This document shows, piece by piece, positions 45,068 through 55,288 of a stretch of 64,000 bases of DNA. Location of the stretch: the NCBI RefSeq assembly GCF_965138505.1, contig NZ_CBCSCO010000001.1, positions 1 through 64,000 of the forward strand, read 5' to 3'. The stretch's first letter is position 1. Each line of letters opens with the position of its first letter. The DNA comes from Litorimonas haliclonae. Lineage in GTDB: Bacteria; Pseudomonadota; Alphaproteobacteria; Caulobacterales; Maricaulaceae. The notes under the pieces are model-generated. The model had not been told where the DNA came from. It searched no databases and saw nothing but the letters and a program-made list of their open reading frames with translations. The translations under genes and the position numbers were made by a program.

Positions 45068-45472
45068 TTAGTGACTTTCCATCAATTCGATTAGCACGCC
45101 GCCCGCATCTCCGGGATGGAGAAAGACAACGGGCGTGCCATGTGCGCCAATTCGAGGTTCGCCCAAAACGCGCATACCGCGTTTTTCCATCAAGGCCTTG
45201 GCCTCGTGAATATCACCGACTTCAAAGCAGATGTGATGCTGTCCGCCCTTAGGGTTTTTCTCCAAGAACTTGATAATAGGTGATTTTTCACCGTAAGGTT
45301 CAATCAACTCAACCTGCCCGCTCGGGAGGTTGACGAAGGCAAATTTCACGCCCTGCGGCGCCAGAACCTCGGGCTCTGTGCAATCTGTTGCGCCAAGAAT
45401 ATCGCGATAAAAATCGAGTGCTTTTTCAATATCCGGGACGGCAACACCGACATGGTTTAAAGGGCCAATCAT
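45068..45472 (-). CDS. mce: methylmalonyl-CoA epimerase
   Basis: 134 residues of the VOC fold. Metal-ligand positions are recognisable: LNHVGVAV (His), QVELIEPYG (Glu), GGQHHICFEV (His) and VLIELMESH (Glu). It interconverts R- and S-methylmalonyl-CoA in propionyl-CoA metabolism. Its start overlaps the end of the RNase J gene by 4 bases (ATGA). Confidence 0.92.
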   Translation of the reverse strand: MIGPLNHVGVAVPDIEKALDFYRDILGATDCTEPEVLAPQGVKFAFVNLPSGQVELIEPYGEKSPIIKFLEKNPKGGQHHICFEVGDIHEAKALMEKRGMRVLGEPRIGAHGTPVVFLHPGDAGGVLIELMESH

Positions 45473-47163
45473 GTTTTCACCTTATGAGCTATAACTTCAA
45501 CAATTGTGCGTTTATCTGTTCGTTCTCTGACGCGGCGCTTGATCCGTGAGGTCAGCTTCTCTTCGATCAGTTCCTCATCCTTGAGCGCTCTTTGCGACAG
45601 CTCGTCATAAGCCTCCATCGCGGCGTCTTCAACAATATCCAGAAGCACTTCCAAAATCTCGCCGTCTTTCCCTTCAGGGAAACCGCTAATACGGGGCTCG
45701 GGGCCACTGACAATCCGGCCTTTCTGGTCGACCACAAGGCTGACACTAACATGCCCTGCATAAGCCATTTTGCGGCGGAGGCGGAGACCTTCATCCAAAG
45801 AGGAAACAATCGCCGTTCCGTCCTGATGCAGGCGTCCTGATGGCGTTATATCTACAACTTCCGGGCCACTCGGGGCAATCCGTATCATTTCGCCGTTCTT
45901 CGGCGGGTAAGCTTTTTTAATGCCAAGAGATTTTGCAAGCCGCGCATGTTCCAGTAAGTGACGACGCTCCCCGTGGACGGGTATGGCAATTTCCGGCTGC
46001 ACCCAGTCATACATACGGGTCAACTCATCTCGGCAAGGGTGACCCGACACGTGGATCGGGCGGTCTTTTTCCGTCACGATATGCACGCCGTCATCAGCCA
46101 GGGCATTTTGCAGGGCGAAAATATTTTTATCATTGCCGGGAATGATTTTGGACGAGAAGATAACAACATCATCTTCGCCAAATTTTACATTGCGGTGCAG
46201 TCCGGCAGCGATACGCGACAAGGCCGCGCGCGGCTCCCCTTGGCTACCTGTACACAGATAAAGAACGTGCGCCGCCGGCATTGAGGAGGCTTCCTCCTCA
46301 CTGATCAAAGCGCCGACATCTTTTAGCAAGCCGACTGACTTGGCCGCGCCGACCATGCGTTTCATGGAGCGTCCAACAAGACAGACAGATCGGTTATTTT
46401 CTTTGGCCGCCATCATGACGGATTCCAAGCGGGCCACATTAGACGCGAAAGCTGCGACGGCGACGCCGACGCCTTTATATTCGCGGATGACTTTCTCCAG
46501 TTCTTCGCGAACGCCCTCTTCAGATCCGGCTTCGCCTGGGGTGAAGACATTGGTTGAGTCGCAAATCATAGCGGTCACGCCTGCTTTGCCTAATTCACGC
46601 AATGCTTGTTCATCAACAGGTTCACCGATTTGCGGCGACGGATCAATTTTCCAGTCACCCGTATGTAAAACGGTGCCTAAGGCAGTCTTGATAACGAGCG
46701 CGTTCGGTTCTGGAATTGAGTGTGTCAGAGTAATCATGTCGAAATCAAACGGGCCGAGACTAAATGAGCCTTTCAGGGGCACGTCCCGAAGTTCGACGCT
46801 GTCGAGCAAACCGAACTCGCTCAGGCGATCTTTAACCAGGTACATTGTGAACGGCGTCGCATAGACCGGGCAGCGCAGACGCGGCCAGAGACGGGCCAAT
46901 GCGCCCATATGATCTTCATGGGCATGGGTCAGCACAATGCCGAGAATATTGCCGCGCTGTTCCTCTAGGAAGGAAATATCGGGCATAATGATTTCAACGC
47001 CGGGTGTATCCGGGCCGCCAAATGTCACGCCGATATCAACAATAACCCATTGGCGGTTATCTTCCGGGCCGAAGCCGAAGGCATTGAGGTTCATTCCGAT
47101 TTCGCCGCTTCCACCCAAAGGCAGAAAGACGAATTCATCGCCCTGTTTTTTACTTTTTTTCAT
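45469..47163 (-). CDS. rnj: ribonuclease J
   Basis: 564 residues, beta-CASP metallo-beta-lactamase family. The zinc motif is THAHEDHMGAL. GTVLHTGDWKID, CDSTNVFTPGEAGSE, SSKIIPGNDKNI and HVSGHPCRDEL (beta-CASP motifs) follow in order, with a C-terminal domain. It has endo- and 5' exonuclease activity in RNA maturation and decay. Placed between coaX and mce as in other alphaproteobacteria. Confidence 0.95.
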   Translation of the reverse strand: MKKSKKQGDEFVFLPLGGSGEIGMNLNAFGFGPEDNRQWVIVDIGVTFGGPDTPGVEIIMPDISFLEEQRGNILGIVLTHAHEDHMGALARLWPRLRCPVYATPFTMYLVKDRLSEFGLLDSVELRDVPLKGSFSLGPFDFDMITLTHSIPEPNALVIKTALGTVLHTGDWKIDPSPQIGEPVDEQALRELGKAGVTAMICDSTNVFTPGEAGSEEGVREELEKVIREYKGVGVAVAAFASNVARLESVMMAAKENNRSVCLVGRSMKRMVGAAKSVGLLKDVGALISEEEASSMPAAHVLYLCTGSQGEPRAALSRIAAGLHRNVKFGEDDVVIFSSKIIPGNDKNIFALQNALADDGVHIVTEKDRPIHVSGHPCRDELTRMYDWVQPEIAIPVHGERRHLLEHARLAKSLGIKKAYPPKNGEMIRIAPSGPEVVDITPSGRLHQDGTAIVSSLDEGLRLRRKMAYAGHVSVSLVVDQKGRIVSGPEPRISGFPEGKDGEILEVLLDIVEDAAMEAYDELSQRALKDEELIEEKLTSRIKRRVRERTDKRTIVEVIAHKVKT

Positions 47164-47207
47164 AAATTATCTTTGTTCTGACGAAAGTGTCAGTGTGTCT
47201 TTTACTT

Positions 47208-47987
47208 CTAAGATGGCTTTTGCCTGTTCAGGCGCCAAATCTCATATAGTCCATCAATCGTCAATTTCGAGTCGTAATGCTGAATTGTCGCGGATGCGCC
47301 TTCGAAAAGGGACGCTACCCCGCCCGTGCCGATGACGGTAAAGTCCCGGCCGTCTTCTTCGATTATTTGTGTCACAAGACCGTCAATCAATCCGATATAG
47401 CCCCAGAAAATACCGGATTGCATCGCGCCAACCGTATCTTTGCCTATGACCCTCGCAGGCTTTTTAATTTCGATGCGGGGGAGCCGCGCCGCTGCCTCAT
47501 GTAAAGCCTTTACGGAGAGATTTATCCCCGGCGCGATAATACCGCCTTCGAAATGGCGATCTCCTGAAACGACGTCAAAGGTGGTCGCCGTCCCGCTATC
47601 GACGATAATGAGCGGGCCATCATATCGCTGCACCCCGCCAAGTGCCGTGACCAATCTATCCGCCCCGACTTGTTCCGGATTATCAATCCGAACGCCGATT
47701 CCGATATCAACCCCCTCCTCTCCCACAATGATGGGATCTATATTAAGGTGGCGACGCGCGAGGTTGCGCATATTGAACAGGCCTTGCGGAACAACGGTGG
47801 AAATCACGCAGTCCGAAATATCTTTAAAGCTCAGCCCCTGCATTTCCAAAAGCTGGTGAAACCAGACTGCATATTCATCCGCCGTTCGGGTGGAATCCGT
47901 CGCAATGCGCCATTCGATAATCCAGTCCTTGCCATCGTGGATCGCAAAAAGTGTGTTGGTATTTCCGGTATCAATGGCCAGCAGCAT
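47208..47987 (-). CDS. coaX: type III pantothenate kinase
   Basis: 259 residues of the ASKHA fold. Phosphate loop DTGNTNTLFAI at the N-terminus, GADRLVTALGG, and IIVDSGTATTFDVV. It carries out the first committed step of CoA synthesis and needs a monovalent cation. It follows birA by 8 bases. Confidence 0.95.
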   Translation of the reverse strand: MLLAIDTGNTNTLFAIHDGKDWIIEWRIATDSTRTADEYAVWFHQLLEMQGLSFKDISDCVISTVVPQGLFNMRNLARRHLNIDPIIVGEEGVDIGIGVRIDNPEQVGADRLVTALGGVQRYDGPLIIVDSGTATTFDVVSGDRHFEGGIIAPGINLSVKALHEAAARLPRIEIKKPARVIGKDTVGAMQSGIFWGYIGLIDGLVTQIIEEDGRDFTVIGTGGVASLFEGASATIQHYDSKLTIDGLYEIWRLNRQKPS

Positions 47988-47995
47988 AGAAATTC

Positions 47996-48724
47996 CTAGA
48001 GCAGGACATCGCCCGCGAGTATATTTCGCAGAGTGCCATCCCCGAGGCGGAGCTGCAATGCTCCATTTTCCCCGAGCGTTTCAAACGTTCCTGTAATTTG
48101 TTCGCTATCCAAATTAACTGTGATCGTTTCACCAAGGCGAGCGGCGCGGGAGAGCCAGGCTTCACGTATGGGAGCAAACCCTTTGGTTTGGAGAGTTTCG
48201 AGTCCTTCAGTAATGAACTTACTCAGTTGCGCTAGGATCGGGTCAGCTCCGGCAAAGACAGGCTCTGCCCCCGCCATATCTGCCTCCGGGATATGCGCCA
48301 ATAAATGGGTAACCGGATAGGGCTGGTCTTCGGGGTGGTGCTGTAGGTTCAAGCCAATCCCGATAGTCAGCCAGCCTTCCCCGGCTTCCAGCAAGATGCC
48401 CCCAATTTTTGCGCCCGCCACCAGAACGTCATTGGGCCATTTCAAGCTGATCAAAACGGGGTTGATATAGCTTTCGAAAGTTTTCGCCACCGCCAAGGCC
48501 ACAACGAAGCTCGCCAATGGTTTTAATGTTGGGTCAGCTTTCCAAGGGTATAAGCCGCTGGCAAAAAGGTTTCCGTCTCTGGAAACCCATTCCCGGCTAC
48601 GGCGTCCGCGCCCTTTTGTTTGACGGTCCGCCATGACCCATGTCGGTTCAATTTCATCTGCTTGAGCCAGATCCTTCACAATGTCTTGCGTGGATCCGAC
48701 CTGATCAAAATAGAGAAACTTCAA
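47996..48724 (-). CDS. birA: biotin-[acetyl-CoA-carboxylase] ligase
   Basis: 242 residues. Biotin-binding loop GRGRRSREWVS, NLFASGLYPW, KWPNDVLVAGAKIGGILLE and GIGLNLQ. The C-terminal cap domain is present. The N-terminal DNA-binding domain of E. coli BirA is missing, so this is the enzyme-only form. It lies 12 bases after nuoN. Confidence 0.93.
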   Translation of the reverse strand: MKFLYFDQVGSTQDIVKDLAQADEIEPTWVMADRQTKGRGRRSREWVSRDGNLFASGLYPWKADPTLKPLASFVVALAVAKTFESYINPVLISLKWPNDVLVAGAKIGGILLEAGEGWLTIGIGLNLQHHPEDQPYPVTHLLAHIPEADMAGAEPVFAGADPILAQLSKFITEGLETLQTKGFAPIREAWLSRAARLGETITVNLDSEQITGTFETLGENGALQLRLGDGTLRNILAGDVLL

Positions 48725-48736
48725 AGTGTCAAACCT

Positions 48737-50173
48737 CTAGAAAAGGCTCTCGGCGGCTCGTGTGATGAGGCCCTGCGCTCCGGTTGAAATTCCGGGGAGT
48801 AGTAATATCGGCAGAATCAACAAAGCGCTGACCAAGCTGATAAAGCGAAGGCTTTGCGGAGCTTCAACAAATTCGTGACGTTCTTCATCAAACCACATCG
48901 TTTTAATGACGCGCAGATAATAAAACGCGCCAATCACAGACGCGATAAGAGCGATCACTACTAGAGGCATCAGGCCTGCATCTGCCGCCGGAAGGAAGGC
49001 AAAGAGCTTACCAAAGAAACCAAGCAGAGGTGGAATGCCCATTAGCGAGAACATGAACATTGTCATCAATATCGCCATACCGCGATTGGAGGTCGACAGA
49101 CCGGCCAGATCGGAAATCTGCTCTACCATACCGTTGCGAATACGCATCTGCAGGATAAGTGCGAAAATACCGATAACCGAGATGACATAAATACTCATAA
49201 AGACGAGCATCCCCTGAACCCCGGCCATGGTTCCCGCAGCGAGCGGCACCAAAGCGTAGCCCATATTCGCAATCGAGGAATAAGCCATGAGACGTTTGAT
49301 ATTGGTTTGTTGCAAAGCGCCGAGCGCGCCGACCACCATGGACAACACTGAAATGACGATAATGACTTGCTGCCAGCTTTCAGTGATGCCTTCAAATGGG
49401 CCAACCAAGATGCGAGCGATCAAAGCCATTGCCGCAAATTTTGGCGCGGCGGAGAAGAAGCCTGTCACGGGCGTCGGAGCGCCCTCATAGACGTCGGGCG
49501 TCCACATATGGAACGGCGCCGCCGAAATTTTAAACGCCAGTCCGCAGAGCAAGAAAACCATACCGGCAATAATGCCTGGTGTTGTGCCATTCTCGTTTAC
49601 GGCGAGAGCGATTTCCGCAAATTCGAGAGATCCGGTGAACCCATAAATAAGCGAGGCCCCGTAAAGGAGGAGACCGGACGATAAAGCGCCCAGCACGAAA
49701 TATTTCAGGCCCGCCTCAGAGGCGCGCAAGCTATCGCGGTTAAACGCCGCCATGACGTAAAGCGCCAGAGACTGCATTTCGATACCAATATAAAGCGATA
49801 GGAGCGTGTTGGCAGATGCCATGATGGACATGCCCAATACGCAGTAAAGCGTCAAAACGGAATACTCATAGCGCTCTAGCTTTTCACTCTCGAAATAGGA
49901 TTTTGAAAACAGCAAAGCCGCCGCCGCAGAGAGACCCAGAATTAGCTTCACATAATGGCTGAACCCATCGACGATGAGAGATCCTTCAAAGGCAGTCCCT
50001 TCCGGGCGTCCCAGAATAAAGCTGCTGAAAGCAAAAATAACCAGCATGGTGATGGCGTAATACCGCGCAAAACCGGAGCGGTCTTCACCGCCCCAATAGC
50101 CAAAGCCAAGCAGAAGCGAGGCCGAGACAGCGAGCAAAAGCTCGGGCGCAAAAAGTGAGAGTGTTTGCAACAT
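48737..50173 (-). CDS. nuoN: NADH-quinone oxidoreductase subunit N
   Basis: 478 residues, about 14 membrane helices. Antiporter-like proton-pumping subunit of Complex I, with the family features GIEMQSLALYVMAA (conserved Glu in helix 5), a Lys in the KISAAPFHMWTPDVYEG region and LMAYSSIANMGYALV. Last subunit of the nuo cluster. Confidence 0.95.
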   Translation of the reverse strand: MLQTLSLFAPELLLAVSASLLLGFGYWGGEDRSGFARYYAITMLVIFAFSSFILGRPEGTAFEGSLIVDGFSHYVKLILGLSAAAALLFSKSYFESEKLERYEYSVLTLYCVLGMSIMASANTLLSLYIGIEMQSLALYVMAAFNRDSLRASEAGLKYFVLGALSSGLLLYGASLIYGFTGSLEFAEIALAVNENGTTPGIIAGMVFLLCGLAFKISAAPFHMWTPDVYEGAPTPVTGFFSAAPKFAAMALIARILVGPFEGITESWQQVIIVISVLSMVVGALGALQQTNIKRLMAYSSIANMGYALVPLAAGTMAGVQGMLVFMSIYVISVIGIFALILQMRIRNGMVEQISDLAGLSTSNRGMAILMTMFMFSLMGIPPLLGFFGKLFAFLPAADAGLMPLVVIALIASVIGAFYYLRVIKTMWFDEERHEFVEAPQSLRFISLVSALLILPILLLPGISTGAQGLITRAAESLF

Positions 50174-50175
50174 TG

Positions 50176-51720
50176 TTACGGCACCTCCGCCAGAGCCACT
50201 TGGCTCGTAGCTGCATTAAAATTGGCAATCAGGTTTTCAACTGACGCGCCGGTGATATCGGTAATTAGAGACGGATAGACCCCCAATAGGATAGTCAAGA
50301 CAGCCAGAGGCGTCAGGATAATCCATTCGCGTTTTGTCATATCCGCAATGTCTTCAAGCTTGTCATTGACGGTCTCCCCGAAAATGATCTCGCGGTAGAG
50401 ATAGAGCGCATAGACCGCCGAGAGGATCATACCGAAGGCGGCGCCAAAGGCGATCCAAGGGCTAACCTGATAGGCCCCGACCATAGACAGGATTTCGCCA
50501 ACGAAGCCAGACGTTCCCGGCAGGCCAACATTGGCCATCGTAAAGAGCAGGAAGAAAGCCGCATAGACGGGCATCTTGCTGACCAAACCGCCATAAAAGG
50601 CAATCTCGCGTGTGTGCATCCGGTCATAGACCACACCGACGAGAAAGAAGAGCGCGCCTGAGACAACACCATGTGAAAGCATCTGGAAAATACCGCCCTG
50701 AATGCCTTGCAGGTTAAAAGCAAAAATACCCATGGTCACAAACCCCATATGGGCCACAGAGGAATAGGCGATCAGCTTTTTCATATCTTTCTGACGATAG
50801 GCGACAAGCGAGGTGTAGATAATCGCGATGACGCTGAGCCAGTAAATGATCGGCGCCAATTGAAGGCTCGCATTTGGAAATAACGGTAGCGAGAAGCGAA
50901 GGAAGCCGTAGCCCCCGAGCTTCAACAAAATACCCGCTAGGATAACGGAGCCTGCCGTCGGCGCTTCAACGTGGGCGTCGGGCAACCAAGTATGGACCGG
51001 CCACATCGGCATCTTGACCGCAAAGGAGGCAAAGAAGGCCAACCAAAGCCAAGTTTGAACGCCGCCCGGAATGTCCAAATCGTTGATAAGAACCCGCATA
51101 TCCGTCGTCGGCGCGCCAAATTGTTGAGCGCTGAAATTATAGATATAAATAATGGCTGCCAGCATGAGCACAGAGCCGAGCAGCGTATACAGGAAGAACT
51201 TGTAAGACGCGTATACCCGGTTTTTACCGCCCCAAACGCCGATGATAATAAACATCGGAATGAGAACCGCTTCGAAGAACAGATAGAAGAGCACAAGATC
51301 AAGCGCGCAGAAGACGCCGATGACAAGGCTTTCCAGTATCAGAAACGCGACCATATATTCCAGAACGCGGTCTTTGATGGAGGTCTGGCTCGCAAATATA
51401 CAAAGCGGGGTTAGAAATGCGGTCAACAGGATAAACAGGATAGAGATACCATCCACGCCCATGCGGTATTCAATACCGCCGCCTAGCCAAGGCGTATCTT
51501 CGACGAATTGGAAGCCGGCCTTGGTCGTGTCAAAATCAAGCACCAGGATGATCGACAAGAAGAACACGACGCCTGACACCAGTAAGGCCACGAGGACGGA
51601 GTTTTTCGCGAGTTGTTCCTGAGCTTCCGGTTTGGAAATTTTGGAAATGAACATCAACAAGACGCCCACGACAAGCGGGGCAAATGTGATGAATGAGAGA
51701 ATAGGATAACCTTCAAACAT
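50176..51720 (-). CDS. nuoM: NADH-quinone oxidoreductase subunit M
   Basis: 514 residues, about 14 membrane helices. Antiporter-like subunit with the conserved Glu in FEAVLIPMFIIIG, PVHTWLPDAHVEAPTAGSV, and LIAYSSVAHMGFVTMG. 1 base separates it from nuoL and 2 bases from nuoN. Confidence 0.95.
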   Translation of the reverse strand: MFEGYPILSFITFAPLVVGVLLMFISKISKPEAQEQLAKNSVLVALLVSGVVFFLSIILVLDFDTTKAGFQFVEDTPWLGGGIEYRMGVDGISILFILLTAFLTPLCIFASQTSIKDRVLEYMVAFLILESLVIGVFCALDLVLFYLFFEAVLIPMFIIIGVWGGKNRVYASYKFFLYTLLGSVLMLAAIIYIYNFSAQQFGAPTTDMRVLINDLDIPGGVQTWLWLAFFASFAVKMPMWPVHTWLPDAHVEAPTAGSVILAGILLKLGGYGFLRFSLPLFPNASLQLAPIIYWLSVIAIIYTSLVAYRQKDMKKLIAYSSVAHMGFVTMGIFAFNLQGIQGGIFQMLSHGVVSGALFFLVGVVYDRMHTREIAFYGGLVSKMPVYAAFFLLFTMANVGLPGTSGFVGEILSMVGAYQVSPWIAFGAAFGMILSAVYALYLYREIIFGETVNDKLEDIADMTKREWIILTPLAVLTILLGVYPSLITDITGASVENLIANFNAATSQVALAEVP

Positions 51721-51721
51721 A

Positions 51722-53794
51722 TCAGCCTCCTACCCCGCGGAATGCCACGACAATAAGCACAGCGACTCCCAACAACATGATAAAGGCATAATGATAGAGA
51801 TAGCCTGTTTGAATTTTCGATAAACGTTTTGAGGTATTGGACGCGAATTTAGCAATCCCGTTCGGGCCGTAGCCGTCAATGATCTTTTCGTCGCCGACTT
51901 TCCAGAATTTATCGCCCAGGAACTTGGTCAGTTTCACCACAGTGACGTCATAAAGTTCGTCAATATACCACTTGTTCAAAAGGAAGTTATAGAGCACGCC
52001 GCCGCCTGTTTCCTGAACGTGGTTGATCTTCTCTTCGACAGATCCGCGCATATACATGAACCAAGCGATGACAAACCCTGTTACGGACATAACCAGTGGC
52101 AAAAGAAGAACCCAGAACGGGTAGCCATGCACATTCGCGTAAAGCCATCCGAACAGCCCCCCTGGAGTCGGCTCATTGTGATGGGCGTCAGAAGTTTGCG
52201 GCGCCATGGCATGTAATGTCTCCGGCGCAATGGCAGCATGATGCTCGCCCGCAGACACTGGAAGCGCGCCGTGCCAGAAGTCCCCTGCATTCCCCATAAA
52301 GCGGGAGTAGAAAACAGCCCCGGCAAAAACGGCGCCAATGCTGAGGAGAACAAGCGGGAGACGCATCACCCAAGGGCTCTCATGGGCATGGTCCAATGTA
52401 TGATGGTCGCCCCGGAACTTCCCGTGGAAGGTCATAAAGATAAGACGCCAGCTATAGAAACTTGTCATCAGCGCGGCAATCAAACCGATCCAGAACGCAA
52501 AAGCGGCTGCATTGCTTTCTCCGGAGCCCGTATAGGCCGCTTCAATGATAGCATCTTTAGAGAAGAAGCCTGCAAACCCAATAGACGTGCCCGGAATACC
52601 AATACCGGTAATCGCGAGCGTGCCGATGATCATAGCGATATAAGTCCAAGGCACCTTCTTACGGATGCCGCCCATGCGGCGCATATCCTGCTCGTGATGG
52701 AGCGCGTGGATTACGGACCCAGCGCATAGGAATAAAAGCGCCTTGAAGAAAGCGTGGGTAAAGAGATGGAACATTGCCGCATTGTAAGCGCCGACGCCTG
52801 CCGCGAAGAACATATAGCCAAGCTGCGAACAGGTCGAATAGGCAATAACCCGTTTGATATCGTTTTGAACCAGAGCCACAGTCGCGGCAAAGAATGCCGT
52901 AAAGGCACCAATAGCAGTAATAAATCCGGCCGTAATCGGCGCAGCTTCGTAAATCGAGTGCGCGCGGCAAACAAGGAACACACCGGCGGTAACCATAGTC
53001 GCAGCATGGATAAGCGCAGACACTGGGGTTGGGCCTTCCATCGCATCGGGCAACCAAACGTGGAGGATAAATTGAGCAGATTTACCCATCGCGCCAATAA
53101 ACAGAAGCATGGCAATGAGTTCCATCGCGTTGATTTCCATTCCGAGGAAAGGAAGAATGCGCGCGGAGTTGTCCCCTATGGCTGCGAAAACAGTATCAAA
53201 TTCGACAGAGCCGAACACCAAAAAGATCGTCATGACGCCCAAAGCGAGGCCTACATCACCGACGCGGTTGGTCACAAAGGCTTTGATCGCCGCTGCATTG
53301 GCAGAAGGTTTTTTGTAGTAATACCCAATGAGGAGGTAAGAGGCTAAGCCGACACCTTCCCAGCCGAAGAAGAGCTGGATGAAGTTATCAGATGTCACCA
53401 ACATCAACATGGCGAAGGTAAAAAGCGAGAGATAGGCAAAGAAACGAGGCTTATACTGGTCATCTTCCATATAGCCCCAGCTATAAAGATGGACGAGTGA
53501 AGAGACCGAATTGACAACGACGAGCATGACAGCGGTCAGCGTATCGATTTTAAACGCCCAATTGGCCTGGAGTCCGCCAACATCCATCCAGCGCAGGACG
53601 GTAACTTCCAGCTCTTTATGGCCCAAGCCGACTTGAACCAGAGAAACCCAAGACAAGATAGCCGCCACAAAGAGAAGCCCTGTCGTTATGATCATAGACG
53701 GTTTTTCTGGCAGGAATTGTTTCCCGAGCCGTGTGCCCATTAAGCCCGCAAGAGCCGCGCCTAAAAGCGGCAAAAAGACAATTAGATGATACAT
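51722..53794 (-). CDS. nuoL: NADH-quinone oxidoreductase subunit L
   Basis: 690 residues. Distal antiporter-like subunit with extra C-terminal helices and the long lateral helix. GWEGVGLASYLLIGYYY, QFILHVWLPDAMEGPTPVSALIHAATMVTAGVF (split signature) and VIAYSTCSQLGYMF are visible. A His-rich insertion around 510-550 (GEHHAAI..SDAHHNEPT) is extracytoplasmic and variable. Confidence 0.95.
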   Translation of the reverse strand: MYHLIVFLPLLGAALAGLMGTRLGKQFLPEKPSMIITTGLLFVAAILSWVSLVQVGLGHKELEVTVLRWMDVGGLQANWAFKIDTLTAVMLVVVNSVSSLVHLYSWGYMEDDQYKPRFFAYLSLFTFAMLMLVTSDNFIQLFFGWEGVGLASYLLIGYYYKKPSANAAAIKAFVTNRVGDVGLALGVMTIFLVFGSVEFDTVFAAIGDNSARILPFLGMEINAMELIAMLLFIGAMGKSAQFILHVWLPDAMEGPTPVSALIHAATMVTAGVFLVCRAHSIYEAAPITAGFITAIGAFTAFFAATVALVQNDIKRVIAYSTCSQLGYMFFAAGVGAYNAAMFHLFTHAFFKALLFLCAGSVIHALHHEQDMRRMGGIRKKVPWTYIAMIIGTLAITGIGIPGTSIGFAGFFSKDAIIEAAYTGSGESNAAAFAFWIGLIAALMTSFYSWRLIFMTFHGKFRGDHHTLDHAHESPWVMRLPLVLLSIGAVFAGAVFYSRFMGNAGDFWHGALPVSAGEHHAAIAPETLHAMAPQTSDAHHNEPTPGGLFGWLYANVHGYPFWVLLLPLVMSVTGFVIAWFMYMRGSVEEKINHVQETGGGVLYNFLLNKWYIDELYDVTVVKLTKFLGDKFWKVGDEKIIDGYGPNGIAKFASNTSKRLSKIQTGYLYHYAFIMLLGVAVLIVVAFRGVGG

Positions 53795-53798
53795 GTCC

Positions 53799-54125
53799 CT
53801 AGCCCTTCATCAGGTCGATATTTTCGACCGCGATGTTCCCTCTGTTTCGGAAATAGACCACCAATATGGCCAGCCCCACCGCAGCTTCCGCCGCGGCAAC
53901 CGTTAGGATGAACAAGGCAAAAATCTGCCCTGCCATTGGATTACTCGTCGCGGTCTCTACCATATGGGTCGAGAAGGCGACAAAATTAATATTCACCGCA
54001 AGCAGAATAAGCTCGACACACATCAAGATAATGATGACATTTTTACGGTTCACGAAAATGCCGAACACACCAATGGTGAATAATATCGCGGCAACAATAA
54101 GATAATGGGATAGGCCGATTGTCAT
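53799..54125 (-). CDS. nuoK: NADH-quinone oxidoreductase subunit K
   Basis: 108 residues, slightly longer than the usual ~101. Three membrane helices with the two conserved Glu of the proton path in CVELILLAVN and AAAEAAVGLAILV. It begins 9 bases after nuoJ. Confidence 0.95.
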   Translation of the reverse strand: MTIGLSHYLIVAAILFTIGVFGIFVNRKNVIIILMCVELILLAVNINFVAFSTHMVETATSNPMAGQIFALFILTVAAAEAAVGLAILVVYFRNRGNIAVENIDLMKG

Positions 54126-54134
54126 AATGCTCTC

Positions 54135-54734
54135 CTATCCTAAGCCTTGGCCAGGTTCGATATCGACCAATTCCACGCCGTCTTCTCTTGTCCGGGCCAT
54201 TTGGTCCATTGCGTTTTGTTTGCGGACGCCTTCACGCTCGCGCAAAGTGAGGACAATTGCGCCTATCATCGCTACGAGTAGAACGATACCCGCTGCTTCG
54301 AAAAGGCCGCCATATTGTGTGTACAGAACAGCTCCGAAACGCTCCAAGTTAGAGAGTTCCTGTCCGCGCTCGACGACGGTTTGCGTCTCTCCGGCCACAT
54401 ACGCCCCGCCAACGAGAATCATCTCAAGAAGGAGGACAATCGCGACAACAGCGCCGATTGGAAGATAGCTGAGAAAGCCCTGCTTCAACTCAACGAAATC
54501 GACGTCGAGCATCATCACCACAAAGAGGAACAAAACCGCGACAGCCCCGACATAAACCAGAACTAAAAGAAGCGCCAAGAACTCCGCGCCCATAAGGATG
54601 AATAATCCTGCCGCTGAGAAAAAGGTCAGGATGAGATACATCACGGAATGCACCGGGTTGCGGGCGGCGACGACCATAAAGGCGGCCGCAACGGCGACAG
54701 CCGAGAGCAAATAAAATGAAAGGGCAGTTAACAC
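54135..54734 (-). CDS. nuoJ: NADH-quinone oxidoreductase subunit J
   Basis: 199 residues. Five membrane helices with the core GAEFLALLLVLVYVGAVAVL and a polar C-terminal tail. Part of the E-channel region of the membrane arm. A 53-base gap separates it from nuoI, the largest in the nuo run. Confidence 0.95.
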   Translation of the reverse strand: MLTALSFYLLSAVAVAAAFMVVAARNPVHSVMYLILTFFSAAGLFILMGAEFLALLLVLVYVGAVAVLFLFVVMMLDVDFVELKQGFLSYLPIGAVVAIVLLLEMILVGGAYVAGETQTVVERGQELSNLERFGAVLYTQYGGLFEAAGIVLLVAMIGAIVLTLREREGVRKQNAMDQMARTREDGVELVDIEPGQGLG

Positions 54735-54787
54735 GATGACAAGTCCTTTAGCAGAGTGAGACTCAGCTGAGTTCCTTTTGGGCGGCT

Positions 54788-55276
54788 TTAACGATAGGGA
54801 GCGTCTAAGGCCAGATTTTTTGCGATTTGATGCTCCCAGCGATCCCCATTCGCCAGCAACTTCTCTTTGTTGTAGTAAAGCTCTTCGCGCGTTTCGGTCG
54901 CGAATTCATAATTCGGGCCTTCAACAATCGCGTCGACCGGGCAGGCTTCCTGACACAGGCCGCAATAGATGCACTTGACCATATCGATATCATAAATCGT
55001 CGTCCGGCGGGATCCGTCCGGGCGAGGTTCAGCTTCGATTGTAATCGCCTGAGCCGGGCAAATTGCTTCGCAGAGCTTACAGGCGATGCAGCGCTCTTCT
55101 CCACTGGGATAGCGGCGAAGGGCGTGTTCACCCCGAAAGCGCGGACTAATGGGCCCTTTCTCAAACGGGTAATTGATTGTCACTTTCGGACTGAAAAAAT
55201 ATTTCACCGCCAAAATAAACGCACTGCTGAATTCCATCAACAAAGCGCCGCGAATGGCTTGCTTAATACGAGACAT
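54788..55276 (-). CDS. nuoI: NADH-quinone oxidoreductase subunit I
   Basis: 162 residues. Two 4Fe-4S motifs (N6a/N6b): CIACKLCEAICP and CIYCGLCQEACPVDAI. Start ATG 55276 is favoured because AAGGAG lies 8-9 bases upstream; the GTG at 55285 overlaps that ribosome site. 12 bases after nuoH. Confidence 0.95.
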   Translation of the reverse strand: MSRIKQAIRGALLMEFSSAFILAVKYFFSPKVTINYPFEKGPISPRFRGEHALRRYPSGEERCIACKLCEAICPAQAITIEAEPRPDGSRRTTIYDIDMVKCIYCGLCQEACPVDAIVEGPNYEFATETREELYYNKEKLLANGDRWEHQIAKNLALDAPYR

Positions 55277-55288
55277 ACGAGCCACTCC